Below, in pieces: positions 57,201 through 62,999 of a stretch of DNA of 64,000 bases. Every line of letters starts with the position of its first letter. The first letter of the stretch is position 1. The stretch is from Onchidella celtica (Eukaryota > Mollusca > Gastropoda > Systellommatophora > Onchidiidae), in assembly GCA_963931925.1 (NCBI GenBank), contig OZ007571.1, forward strand, positions 14,217,506 to 14,281,505, given 5' to 3'. The notes beneath the pieces are model-generated. The model ran no database searches, was not told the DNA's origin, and saw nothing but the letters and a program-made list of their open reading frames with translations. The position numbers and the translations under genes are program-made.

Positions 57201-60054
57201 TATTCAAGGGAAAACATTGCAGCATTTGCAATATGTTACATTAAACATCGCTGCGCGCGTGCCTGGTTACGAACAATCGATCTCATCCAAAATGGCGCAG
57301 GGTAGTCCAGATTGATGACGTATTCCTGCCATGTGTCGCTTGTCTATTCCGTGGTGCAATGTTCTAAAAGGGGCGGTGGTGGTTTTTGACATCTTGTCGG
57401 CTATTCAGCAAGACCAGACTGACGTCATTTTGGCAAACCTTCCGAAAGCGAGCGGAAAGCGAGAGGAAACTGAACCCACTGTGTCTTACACTCGTACACT
57501 TTTTCATCATTAGTCTAGATTGTCATAAGCCCGGGAGTAAAGAGTGTTGGTTGAAACACTGAGATACATGAAAGCAAAAGCCTGCACGGAAGGGCAATAC
57601 CGTTACAGTAGTTAATAGATGCCCTTTTGTCAGAGACGTTACCGTAGAATACTAGAATTTTATCTAGCTGACATGACAGAAAGCACATGAAGAACATATC
57701 ACTGATGAACGCCAGCACAGTTCCAGAATACTAAGTAGTAGCATAATCCAGCTTGCCCTCTCCTTTTCCTAGCCAATTTCAGAAAAGAGTTCAAGGCAGC
57801 TTGCATGTTCTGCACGAAAGGCATGAGGCAAAGGCGAGTAATCTACCTCCAACCAGTCTACTCCCGCAGGGCTGCCTCCTACTCATGACGTCATAGTGAC
57901 ACCCCGGGCTCTTTTCAGTAGGATACCGCAAAGATAGCTAAGTAAGAAGGCTTTTTTTACTGCGCTGTTCAGCGACTCGAATTTGCAAGCTCACTGCTGC
58001 GGTGGTTTCACGTTGTATTTGACACATTTTTTGAACCAAAATAGATTCAAGTCAAACTGGTGATTTTTATGTTCGGTTCATTTACTATTTTCAGATTTAT
58101 CCCTAGACGAAACGACTAGCAAGTAATGCGCACTTTGCTATCTTTGCAGTTAAATTTGAGAACGCTTGTTAACACTTTATCTTCATGATGTGCTGCCCAA
58201 ATATTTCTCATGCTTTATTCCTCCCTTTTTTTTTCTTGGTTTTTGTTATACCTTAAGAGGTTGTTGTAATACTATTCTAGATGGTATAACTGCTTGGTGG
58301 AGATGTTCCTCTGCTTTCCTTGACTCATCTGAAGTCATGATTTTGTTGGAGCCTTGAAAGTCTCGATCTCATTTCATTTGTATTTTAACTGACTTTTAAG
58401 AAAACGGATGTTTCAATCAGGTGTAGTGTTTAAGAAACAGGTCATTAATTCGTTCCCCCAAAGAGTGTTAGCATAGAGCTTGCGATTCTTGACCATTGAC
58501 ATGATGCTTTAATAACCAAATGACAACGTCAGGTCGAACATTGAAATATAAAATGCTAAGTCTGATCAGCCTGAATCGGTATCAAGTTCATAAGTATTCC
58601 AAACGTAGTGGTCGTCCAGATGTAAAAGACTTTTAAAAAAATAATAAATAATAAAGTATCAGAAAGGCAGGGTTTCCAAAAGACAACTGCAGAAATCAAA
58701 GCCTTGTTTTTAGTATGGCTTATAATTATTTGTTTACAGCGTATTTCTTCCTTGAGAGTCACAATGTATCTTTGTCCGAGTTTCTCGCTGTTTCCAGCTC
58801 ACAAATTTAGCACTTGAGTTAACCTTAACTTACTACAATTTTTTCTTATGTTTTTTTGGTTACTCTCATTTCAAGCACATGGACAGTTGTTTCACATTGT
58901 ATAAAGAGTATTCGTTAGCAGATTAGCTCACAGGAGTCTGAGGCAGCCTACTGAGAAATCTTGTGTAATATAATTGCCACTAGAAAGACTCTTTGATGAA
59001 AAACTGTCTCCTATTCAAGTATTCCCAAAAGAAAATGTTTTGCTTTTTTTTCAAAATGAAATCAAGCTGTCGTAAATTGGTGAAAAGAAAATAGACAGCT
59101 AAAGAGATCTTTTTTTTTCTAGTCAATCGGCAGACATGCGTAAATAGCAAGACAAAAAAAAAAAAGTAATTTAAAAGCTCATTTAAGTGTCTCAGAAGAT
59201 GTGCAACCCTGGAGAAAACTTAGAGACAAGACTATTCAATGTCTCAGTGTCAGGCTGCTCGGCTTAATTAAACAAAAAATGCCTGACTTTATCAAATATC
59301 ACAACAATATTTGAACGCAGTAAAGAGGCTGTAGAATTTGTGAATGCAAATAAAAAATAAAAAAAAACCACCAAACAAGCAAAACAAAGAAAAAAACACA
59401 ACTATTGCGGTTGCCTTTTCTTAAGCCTAGATCTATTTTTGGATTATCCAGGAAAAATGAAAATAACGTGATTCCATATAATTTTGTTTTACAAGTAATG
59501 CTTTCTTTATGCTCCTGTCCAGGATTTGTTGGAAAATGAATGGAATGTATGGCTGCATGTGATTTGGATAGCGTCGTATTCGGTTATTTGTATTATTATT
59601 ACTACTAGAGACATAGTTTTGTCCGAAATAGATGTGTCCACGTAACTTATCGTCAAAAATTGAGGTAGAACACAAAAAGATTCATAATTTTTGGTCATGT
59701 AGACACAGAGTTTTAGGTCCTTGCATATTCATCCTCTAGTTCCATTATAGTATGATTATATTTAAATGAATGAAGGAAAAGAAAACGTGGTAATGTACCT
59801 TTCCTCGTTTTCAAATCAATGATGTTTACTTTTGTTATGTATTCGTTCTCTGTGTAAAGCACACATGCATGGCTTTCTATTTATCTTCCACAGCCAAGTT
59901 CCGCAAAGAGTTCAAGGCTGCCTGCTTCTGCTGCTTCTACCGGTCCAGGTCAAGGCCGTTCCGCTCTCGCCGCGAGCACACCTTCACCATGACCTTCTCC
60001 AACAGCAACTACAGTAACTGCCACACGGAGGAGGTCACCATGAATAGCATTTGA
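23761..60054 (+). CDS. Allatotropin/orexin-type neuropeptide GPCR, six coding exons
   Basis: Exons are 23761-24180, 36808-37037, 43664-43827, 52287-52434, 54573-54691 and 59894-60054, joined by GT/AG introns with phases 0,2,1,2,1. Total coding length is 1242 nt including the stop (413 aa). The protein has a Ser/Thr/Asn-rich extracellular N-terminus and seven helices. Landmarks are N78 (TM1), D106 (TM2), C133 (disulphide to C216), E157-R158-W159, W183 (TM4), P241 (TM5), FGICYFP 307-313 (TM6) and NPVIY 352-356 (TM7). A cysteine cluster C371/C373/C374 follows helix 8. The CKAILYLQ-to-SVTVSVLTLSAIAVERWWAIC region and the RFKST loop match the allatotropin/orexin receptor group. It is a plasma-membrane receptor for a neuropeptide, probably Gq-coupled by family analogy. 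The ligand is inferred only; orexin-like versus allatotropin-like depends on the clade. Confidence 0.93.
24499..24723. repeat. Small fold-back element in intron 1
   Basis: AGGTCGCTACGGTAAACAA at 24517-24535 is matched in inverse at 24672-24690 (18 of 19). The outer CCGCCAAA (24499-24506) is matched by TTTGGCGG (24716-24723). The right arm has about 15 extra bases between inner and outer blocks. This fits a short inverted-repeat (MITE-like) relic. No target duplication is evident. Confidence 0.55.
26753..30128 (-). mobile_element. CR1-like LINE inserted in transposon copy B
   Basis: A non-LTR element on the minus strand. Its 3' end is an (AGA)n-type tail, seen on the plus strand as (TTC)n at about 26755-26772, right at the junction with transposon sequence. 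Its 5' end lies at about 30128, where transposon sequence resumes. It encodes endonuclease and RT. The 5' truncation cuts into a PHD-like cysteine segment typical of this group. Compared with copy A, about 95 bp of transposon interior (1784-1878) is absent at the insertion point. Confidence 0.85.
26982..30263 (-). CDS. LINE endonuclease-reverse transcriptase ORF, chimeric N-terminus
   Basis: A 1093-codon open frame without stops. Residues 1-48 read through the host transposon; the same peptide, with changes, can be read at 1817-2017 in copy A, so they are not LINE sequence. A partial PHD-like cysteine segment (WECIHCGMPNFSSS, about 84-97) follows. The endonuclease domain is at about 160-375 (TETWL with E192, VYRPPGS, GGDFNLPD with D299/N301, LGDHDIV). 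A linker follows, and the reverse transcriptase is at about 595-870 (NKATGPDGIP, LLDFSKAFDKVHH, SGVPQGTVMGPLLF, FADD 821-824). The C-terminal region ends with the RPSLEYGCSVWDP block and tail. It would nick DNA and copy element RNA by target-primed reverse transcription. The enzyme domains look intact, but ORF1 is missing. Confidence 0.88.
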   Translation of the reverse strand: MSFFTEFPERRLYNQHGRRSGNSDSSSIYNRNFFSFVKIGCTCINFLVRNQTPAFSRRVRMVSFKCMGINSVMYETLGNSNAAWECIHCGMPNFSSSLFTDFQLNLDCSRSRSHNSFDILQHLDTNKSNTEIPIFEPKYSSTPHPKSKKKEPAKEKTTFRTQVINFQSIWNKKEELSSFLNETKPDVIIGTETWLNENIKTSEISINDDYEIYRNDRKKRRGGGVLIAVKKNLVSEKIPSEEAGETVFCKIRVQGKPPLVVGAVYRPPGSDLETSKNICNELLSAYQKNKKATIWIGGDFNLPDINWEEGNVKSCQNLREINDLFLDSAADIGLEQAVKETTRGDALLDLFFTNFPNLTREIKILPGLGDHDIVQIDSELKPFKKRPIRRQIYLWNQTDENNLKREAATFGTFFMKYHSSKTDANKLWDCIKLNLNMIMENVPTKMSSTKIHQPWINTLTKRLVRKKCKWFKKMKQCNSERVKNKYLEIKRLTQKECRKAHNNYIHEMISDSSDNSKKLWRYVKSKNKENLGVAALNDERGHPQQDAQKRANILNTQFCKVFSDPGGVFSGELSDAKLPDVDEIFVTENGVLKLLENLNENKATGPDGIPAKLLKLCAKEIAPVYTLLFRASIEQGKIPEDWKKANVVPIFKKGNRASPENYRPVSLTSISCKLLEHILHTSIMKHLEKHSVLTHVQHGFRKHRSCESQLVTTCNDFVNNLNNNRQTDTILLDFSKAFDKVHHASLLTKLNHYGVRNSTLKWIKSFLENRTQIVVVDGKSSNPAAVLSGVPQGTVMGPLLFLVYINDMPSKISPGTKLRLFADDSLLYRTINSKEDTEILQKDLDSLQKWERDWRMEFHPNKCQVLRISNKKHNITSDYFIHDEKLSETHEAKYLGVTLDRKLTWNQHINNTCNKANGILAFLKRNISNCDRKVKEKCYNTFVRPSLEYGCSVWDPHCRINIDQLERVQRRAARFVTNDYTRSSSVNKMMRDLEWTPLEERRAKNKVKIFYKGREGNIHIPLNHLTINTRGNRRNNIKYNIPSSRVNSHLYSFYPNVIRMWNNLPAEVQTLSSATTFDNEFKNIIIRCSYHCN
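30317..32954. other. Intron 1 stretch without recognised element
   Basis: Contains poly-C tracts at about 31397-31432 and dispersed repeat R3 copy 1 (32372-32540). Open frames at 31057-31341 and 31983-32198 have no recognisable content. Confidence 0.4.
32372..32540. repeat. Dispersed repeat R3, copy 1
   Basis: Aligns by eye with 59585-59757. Shared landmarks are TGTCCACGTA, TTCATAATTTTTGGTCA and CATCCTCTAG.TCCATTATAGT. Same orientation, non-coding. Confidence 0.7.
32955..33240. repeat. Inverted-repeat element R4, copy 1
   Basis: The left arm contains GACAAAATATAGCAAAAAG and AAAGTTGTGTGTAGC. The right arm contains the inverse, CTACATACAACTTTTTCTTTC then GCCATATTTTGTC, near 33200-33235. A related sequence, also with inverted arms, is at about 51200-51545 in intron 3. 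It could be a small DNA transposon or a Penelope-type terminal structure; the boundaries are uncertain. Confidence 0.5.
34340..34436 (+). repeat. LINE/SINE-type 3' end fragment
   Basis: The phrase TGTGAAGCGCCCTGGGGCC followed by an A/T-rich TATGAATAC and ATT-rich tail resembles the widespread 3' ends of LINEs and their SINEs. It is only a fragment and carries no coding sequence. Confidence 0.4.
35856..35925 (+). repeat. Degenerate tRNA-like SINE head candidate
   Basis: GACCCAGTAGTTACAGCGG resembles an A-box region. GTTGGAATCCGAC lies about 45 bases later at B-box distance, with GGTTGCCCTGAGTAGGAG between. It is not a functional tRNA, since the stems do not close convincingly. It belongs to a different SINE family from the four copies elsewhere in the window. 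Confidence 0.35.
36115..36285 (+). repeat. (CT)n microsatellite
   Basis: A long imperfect CT tract with GCTC and CCCT interruptions, ending in a short GT tract. Open frames on either strand through it (Ser/Leu-rich or Arg/Glu-rich) are compositional artefacts. Confidence 0.95.
36508..36775 (+). repeat. (ATC)n/(ATT)n microsatellite next to exon 2
   Basis: ATC/CAT triplets grade into ATT and AAT triplets. The tract ends about 30 bases before the exon 2 acceptor (AG at 36806-36807), so its length sets the sequence environment of the branch point region. Confidence 0.95.
36808..37037 (+). CDS. GPCR exon 2: TM3, ICL2, TM4, ECL2
   Basis: Encodes residues 141-216 plus two bases of codon 217. The acceptor is TATCAACAG and the donor GTAAGT. 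TM3 continues as SVTVSVLTLSAIAVERWWAI, with the E157-R158-W159 motif replacing DRY, a feature shared by allatotropin and orexin receptors. ICL2 is CYPLRFKSTLPRAR. TM4 contains W183. ECL2 ends LLTVC, where C216 should pair with C133. Confidence 0.93.
37518..37720. repeat. GCCGTCTTAA-type repeat, copy 1
   Basis: Shares with 38456-38602 and 60462-60614 the landmarks ATGGGCCCC(C/T)GG, GGGGCCCCTTGGC, CAGTGTGCATATGTGTTA and a GGCTCTGA end. Copy 3 shows the inverted ends best (AGGGCCGTCTTAAC versus GTAAAGACGGCTCT). It is a small non-coding repeat with inverted termini, probably a MITE. This copy is interrupted by the insertion at 37662-37705. Confidence 0.65.
37662..37705. mobile_element. 44-bp inverted-repeat insertion with TTA duplication
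   Basis: GGGGTAAGTCAGA (37662-37674) is matched in inverse by TCTGGCTTACCCC (37693-37705), 12 of 13. It is flanked by TTA at 37659-37661 and 37706-37708. It is absent from the homologous repeat at 38456-38602, where GTGTTAAAGTGGCTC is continuous. A TTA duplication with G-starting inverted ends is the PIF/Harbinger pattern. Confidence 0.6.
38456..38602. repeat. GCCGTCTTAA-type repeat, copy 2
   Basis: Begins CTGGGCTGTCTTAACA and ends GTGTTAAAGTGGCTCTGA. The interior has GGGGCCCCCTAAACCC and CCCCCTGCCCAGTGTGC. Same orientation as copy 1. Confidence 0.65.
40703..41405. repeat. Minisatellite, 19 units of exactly 37 bp
   Basis: Nineteen consecutive 37-bp units (703 bp) with substitutions but no length changes. 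The core is GGCGGAGAATGGGGAAATAG followed by AGGCCTTACATAGAACA. Variants are TTTACATGGAACA (units 6, 7, 11), CACAGAACA (units 4, 8, 12) and a leading AGCGG (units 10, 14, 15, 17). Units 7-10 recur in the same variant order as units 11-14. It lies in GPCR intron 2 and is non-coding. Confidence 0.97.
42417..42690 (+). repeat. tRNA-derived SINE, copy 3 (short form)
   Basis: Sense to the GPCR in intron 2. The A-box region (TTGGTCTAGAGG) is present, but the B box is deleted between about 42462 and 42466. The body has GGATAAGGACGAAAA, GGAGGGCCTGGGTG and GCACGTTAAAGATACC. It ends after GGCTGCCCGGACAA with a (CAA)/(CA)-rich tail, as in copy 1. Confidence 0.8.
43664..43827 (+). CDS. GPCR exon 3: TM5 and start of ICL3
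   Basis: Completes codon 217 and encodes residues 218-271 plus one base of codon 272. The acceptor is CTGTCTCTTTCAG and the donor GTGAGT. GWDEL completes ECL2. TM5 is about 227-251, with P241 and Y249. ICL3 begins with WKHEIPGA. Confidence 0.92.
44256..44356. mobile_element. 101-bp inverted-repeat insertion with 6-bp duplication
   Basis: The 27-bp arms at 44256-44282 and 44330-44356 match in inverse with one mismatch (core ATACTAAGCCCGGTCA). They are flanked by AGGGAT at 44250-44255 and 44357-44362. A third partial arm in the right-arm orientation lies at 44434-44455 (TTGACCGGGCTCAGTATGAT). It resembles a very short non-autonomous transposon. Confidence 0.6.
46633..46950 (-). repeat. tRNA-derived SINE, copy 4 (long form, antisense)
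   Basis: The reverse complement of the SINE body and long 3' module; the tRNA head is missing. Landmarks on the plus strand are CCCATTGGGAAATTTTGCC, GTCATTGCAGCCCAGTTAC, GGTATCTTTAACGTGCGC and TTTTCGTCCTTATCCGAGAA. Inside it, where copy 2 reads CCTGACCGGTGGGGC, a long G-run has expanded (46762-46790). Confidence 0.85.
46762..46790 (+). repeat. G-run inside SINE copy 4
   Basis: 12 G, T, 4 G, T, then 11 G. Four or more G-tracts can be chosen, so a quadruplex is possible on the GPCR sense strand and its pre-mRNA. Confidence 0.85.
47405..47700. repeat. Dispersed repeat R2, copy 1
   Basis: Aligns by eye with 53390-53640 in intron 4. Landmarks are GCGAACTTAGTT, GTTTGTTCT.TCTC, AGAGGTATAACAAA, AGTTCCGATTTATTCT and CGTTTAACGTCGAATTTCTC. 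Non-coding; same orientation. Confidence 0.75.
49196..49470. repeat. Dispersed repeat R1, copy 2
   Basis: Partner of 6456-6695, with extra A-rich insertions near 49350-49363. Non-coding. Confidence 0.7.
51200..51545. repeat. Inverted-repeat element R4, copy 2
   Basis: The left arm (CAAAATTTGGCAAAAAGAAA, then CCTTGCGTAAGAA, about 51207-51260) is matched in inverse on the right (TTCTTACTCGAGG, CTACACACAACTTTTC, TTTTTGCAAAATTT, about 51494-51542). The interior has TATATTTCGGCAACAGCCTT. It is related to 32955-33240. Confidence 0.5.
52287..52434 (+). CDS. GPCR exon 4: end of ICL3 and TM6
   Basis: Completes codon 272, encodes residues 273-320 and ends with two bases of codon 321. The acceptor is GATATATTACAG and the donor GTAAGC. 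ICL3 contains a Ser/Gln-rich stretch and the basic SRRKAARM junction. TM6 is about 296-320, with FGICYFP at 307-313; Tyr replaces the usual Trp of CWxP. Confidence 0.92.
52435..54572 (+). other. GPCR intron 4 (about 2.1 kb)
   Basis: Phase-2 intron, GTAAGC...CATGACAG. It contains a poly-C/(CA)n patch (52613-52636), repeat R2 copy 2 (53390-53640), a SINE/LINE-like end with GACGTTAAACCCAAACT (about 53795-53820) and a long (TCTG)n/(TC)n tract (54110-54390). Confidence 0.88.
53390..53640. repeat. Dispersed repeat R2, copy 2
   Basis: Partner of 47405-47700 and shares its landmarks. It lies in intron 4. Confidence 0.75.
54573..54691 (+). CDS. GPCR exon 5: ECL3 and TM7
   Basis: Completes codon 321, encodes 322-360 and ends with one base of codon 361. 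The donor is GTCAGT; the acceptor is TTCCCATGACAG. TM7 contains SHWLPYINSALNPVIY with the NPxxY motif at 352-356. The open frame continues past the donor for 17 codons, which would give a truncated receptor if the intron were retained. Confidence 0.92.
56585..57500. repeat. Imperfect long inverted repeat (fold-back)
   Basis: The left arm of about 240 bp (56585-56830) is related in inverse to 57270-57500. Best-matching blocks are the CTTTCTGCTCGCTTTCGG region (about 56645-56665) against CCGAAAGCGAGCGGAAAG (57447-57464), and CATTTTGGATGAGAT (56800-56814) against ATCTCATCCAAAATG (57281-57295). The spacer is about 440 bp. It may be a degenerate DNA transposon or two inverted copies of one repeat. 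Confidence 0.5.
59585..59757. repeat. Dispersed repeat R3, copy 2
   Basis: Partner of 32372-32540 and shares its landmarks. It lies in intron 5, about 140 bases before exon 6. Confidence 0.7.
59894..60054 (+). CDS. GPCR exon 6: helix 8 and C-terminal tail
   Basis: Completes codon 361, encodes 362-413 and ends TGA (60052-60054). KFRKEFKAACFCCF is helix 8, followed by C371/C373/C374 as likely palmitoylation sites. A basic stretch (RSRSRPFRSRREH) and a Ser/Thr/Asn-rich end follow. The exon is GC-richer than its surroundings and uses C-ending codons. AATAAA at 60058-60063 is too close to the stop to be the main polyadenylation signal; another is at 61806-61811. Confidence 0.92.
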
Positions 60055-61811
60055 CCAAATAAACACTCCAGTTTTGACTGACGTGTCAAACTCCGACTCG
60101 CCAAAGGACAGAGACTCAAGTGTCAAGTGCTCACACCCATGTTTTAGAGGAGAAGAAAATTTGAAGATGATATGAACTGACTGTTCACTGCGGTAACGTT
60201 TATATTATGTATTATAATTATGTTTAGTTTTGTCTGATAGGCATGGTAGGATTTATGTTTCAGGTGCAAAAATCCTTCCTTTCCTCTGAGGCGCCATGAG
60301 AAAATGAAGAAATAGATGGTGACAATATTTATCCCCGAAATTCTCCGTTGAAAGAAGTAGATTTCTGCATGTGACGGATGGGGCGGAGACGGAACAGAAT
60401 GAGGCCTGGCCACGCCAGAAGAATTAATGTTTATAATGAGGTATGGAGAAAATAGCCCAGACAGGGCCGTCTTAACAACACCATAGGCCCCAGGTGTTTT
60501 TCTTCCTGGGATTAGGCCTGGGATTTTCTTCCCTGTTTCGAAAAACCAATGTATATTTGCATGCAGGGGCCTTTTTGGCAACTACCCGGTATGCCCGTGC
60601 GTAAAGACGGCTCTTATCACAGAAAAGGATTAAAATAATGGCAAAACCGCTGGTACAAGTTTGCCAAACAGACTATTCAGTAATAACCTATGTTCATCCG
60701 CATTCTCTGTATTCTACTCTGGGGATCATTGGGCAGTTTTTCACACTCTAGCAACTATTTGAATGTTTCCATTGTCTGATTCCCAATTTCCCGTAGGCTG
60801 CCCTGTTGTAAATAGTTATTATTGTCTTTTCTGACTTGCTGTTTCCTGACCAGTTTTCGGGAAAAACATTGCTGATATCGGTATAGCTCATTATCTTGCC
60901 TTCCACTAATGACCAGGTTATTTGTTGCCAGAAGGTCCAACTATACTTCATTTTGTGTGGTCTGATAAAGCGCAAATCCAAGCACACTTTAGAGAGATCC
61001 AAAATGCCCTGACTCATAAACACCCGTGTATGAGAGATGACTATAGTAGTATAATTTCTGTTCTAGTCTCATGCTGCCCTGGTCGTTTTCATGACAATGT
61101 TATCGTTCGTGTGTCATTGCTCTGTATTTGTCTAGTGAAATACGCCAACCATATTGCGACGTGTTCTTTCATAGTACAACAAAAGGGAATGTTGTAAGTC
61201 TAAAATTTCTGGTAATATGAACGGTGTTCTTGTATCTCAAAATGATCCTCGGAGCGATTACTTGTAGTTTTGATTAGGGAATTTTGGTAATAATTTCTGG
61301 CGTCATAATTGTTATTTTGATTAGGGCATTTTTGGTACAGTTTCTGACATCAATTGCCTCTAATTTAGTTTTTTATTTAATATTTTGACTTGACCGTTGT
61401 GACTATATAGTGTTTATGAAATGTAATAACCATGATGTTTTGATGTCCATTAAGGTCCATTCTAGTAGGCGAGTTTTGTGCCCCTGGCACCATCAGAAAA
61501 TATACTAAATTTGTAAATTTTTGATGATATGGATTATTTTGTTTGAAAGACAGTATTTGTGTGTGTGTGTGTGTTGTTTTTTTTTTTTCTTCTGGTGTTG
61601 ACAGATCATTTGCCATTATTTTGCTCTTCATCTTGAATGTGAAATCTTGGTTAGTTTTGGCCAACAATGTATCACGTGTTCTGAAGACTATATATATGAA
61701 TTTATGAAAGTGATATGATGAAGATGAGTATTATGTGATAAAAGTGTATGATCAATACATTATTATTCCCTTTATTTCCGTTCCTTCATCATTATTTGTG
61801 CTTATAAATAA
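60055..61811 (+). other. GPCR 3' flank, possible 3' UTR
   Basis: No coding exon is recognised. It contains the third GCCGTCTTAA-type repeat (60462-60614), a (GT)n/poly-T patch (61556-61592) and AATAAA at 61806-61811. The true transcript end cannot be set from sequence alone. Confidence 0.4.
60462..60614. repeat. GCCGTCTTAA-type repeat, copy 3
   Basis: Starts AGGGCCGTCTTAACA and ends GTAAAGACGGCTCTT, so its termini are inverted. The interior has ATAGGCCCCAGG and GGGGCC near the expected places. It is the most complete of the three copies. Confidence 0.65.
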
Positions 61812-62271
61812 AAGCCCTTCTCCGCTATATTTGCTTTTGAGAAAATTTAATACGAAGATTTGGAAGAACTTTGATTTAGAAAGTAGGCTCGGAAAAAAAT
61901 ACACGAACTAATAATAGTTTTACTTTTGTCTTAGGAGATTTAGGATTTTTATTTAGCTGAAAGATTAGAAAGTCCACAACAATCTCCAAAGGATATACCA
62001 GTTTCATACAAAAGGTGGAGTCAGATCACTCTAATATTCTTGGGCGGAGTTCGTGCAGACTGGTGAATTAAAGAATTTCTTCAAGCTCAGACAGGTTCAT
62101 ATAAATATCACAGTATGAGAGAGAAGTAAGCTCCTTACACAACAGATACAAAAATAACAGACAGGCAGATTAAATGATGGGTGACTGAGTGTAAGGTTGG
62201 TAGGTTGTAAGCTAGGTAGACAGATGTAAAGACGAATCTACCATTGGACAATTCTTAACATGAACACGATA

Positions 62272-62512
62272 ACCACATATCCATCTGACAATTTTTAAGT
62301 TAAAAGCCAAATATCCATTCGACGATTTTGAAGTTAATAACCGCATATCCACTGGACAATTTTTGAGGTAATAACCATATATCCACTGGACAATTTTTGA
62401 GGTAATAACCATATATCCATTGGATAATTTTTGAGGTAATAACCATATATCCATTGGCCAATTTTTAAGTTATTATTACAATAACCACTTGTCCATCAGA
62501 TAATTTTTAAGT
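62272..62512. repeat. 34-bp tandem repeat, about 7 units
   Basis: Units are variants of CCATATATCCACTGGACAAT followed by TTTTGAGGTAATAA. The central units are close to identical, while the outer ones are diverged and carry length changes. The open frame on the minus strand through it is a consequence of the repeat. Confidence 0.85.
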
Positions 62513-62763
62513 TGATTACTATTTTTCCCATACCATTGTGATCACGTGCTGTGAGTGGTGTCCTTGAATGTTAACCCCTTTATTATCACAATAATAATAA
62601 TATTACGATGAAACGTTAAAACAATGGTTTTCAGCTTGAACGTCGTAGCTCATGTTTAAGGGGAGTGTTTTTCTATCAATCAGAAAATAGAAGTGACTCA
62701 TGCGAATAAACATTTTTCCACCGAGAAAAGACAATAATTTTTATTGTATAAGTAGAATGCGCA

Positions 62764-62812
62764 TGACGTCACAGAGTGTTTTTGTTTTGTACTTCCGCCA
62801 AACAAGATGGCC
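62764..62812 (+). promoter_or_regulatory. Promoter-like cluster: CRE, ETS, YY1-like sites
   Basis: TGACGTCA (62764-62771), ACTTCCG (62791-62797, ETS type) and AAGATGGCC (62804-62812, YY1 type) lie within 50 bases, just before a THAP start codon at 62862. This arrangement is typical of TATA-less promoters. An upstream short frame (62807-62860) starts at the YY1-like ATG. Confidence 0.4.
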
Positions 62813-62861
62813 GTCGGATCAGCTGATGAGTGTAACTTCGAGATGTGTGTAAGCGGTTAAA

Positions 62862-62999
62862 ATGCCTGCTGTTTGCATTGCAGTTGACTGTTATGACAGG
62901 GGTGGAAAGGATGGATCCAAGCTGGTCAGATTCCCTATCATCCGTGTAAACAAGAGAAAGGAAGTGAAAGAATTGACCGAACGTCTCCCATGTGCGTAA
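62862..62999 (+). CDS. THAP zinc-finger N-terminal exon (partial or relic)
   Basis: A 45-codon frame beginning M-P-A-V-C and continuing with C10 and later F-P (VRFP, residues 22-25). This is the start pattern of THAP domains: a C2CH DNA-binding finger with a conserved Phe-Pro. After RVNKRKEVKELTE the frame reaches a stop at 62997. A GTGCGT donor-like site at 62992 could end the exon before it. THAP domains occur in host transcription regulators and in transposase-derived genes. No downstream exon is visible before the window ends. It could be exon 1 of a gene or a pseudogene. Confidence 0.45.
   Translation: MPAVCIAVDCYDRGGKDGSKLVRFPIIRVNKRKEVKELTERLPCA

Larger units (their letters stand above)
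54692..59893 (+). other. GPCR intron 5 (about 5.2 kb)
   Basis: Phase-1 intron, GTCAGT...CTTCCACAG. It contains A/T homopolymers, a poly-C patch (56162-56180), a large imperfect inverted repeat (56585-57500) and repeat R3 copy 2 (59585-59757). No exon other than exon 6 is recognised. Confidence 0.85.

Noticed and set aside
60058..60063. Main polyadenylation signal of the GPCR
   Set aside because: AATAAA is four bases after the stop codon, leaving almost no 3' UTR. Other candidates lie downstream, so I do not rely on it.
62212..62454. 80-codon minus-strand ORF with internal peptide repeats
   Set aside because: It follows the 34-bp tandem repeat. The peptide periodicity is only the DNA repeat read in frame, and no homology is recognised.
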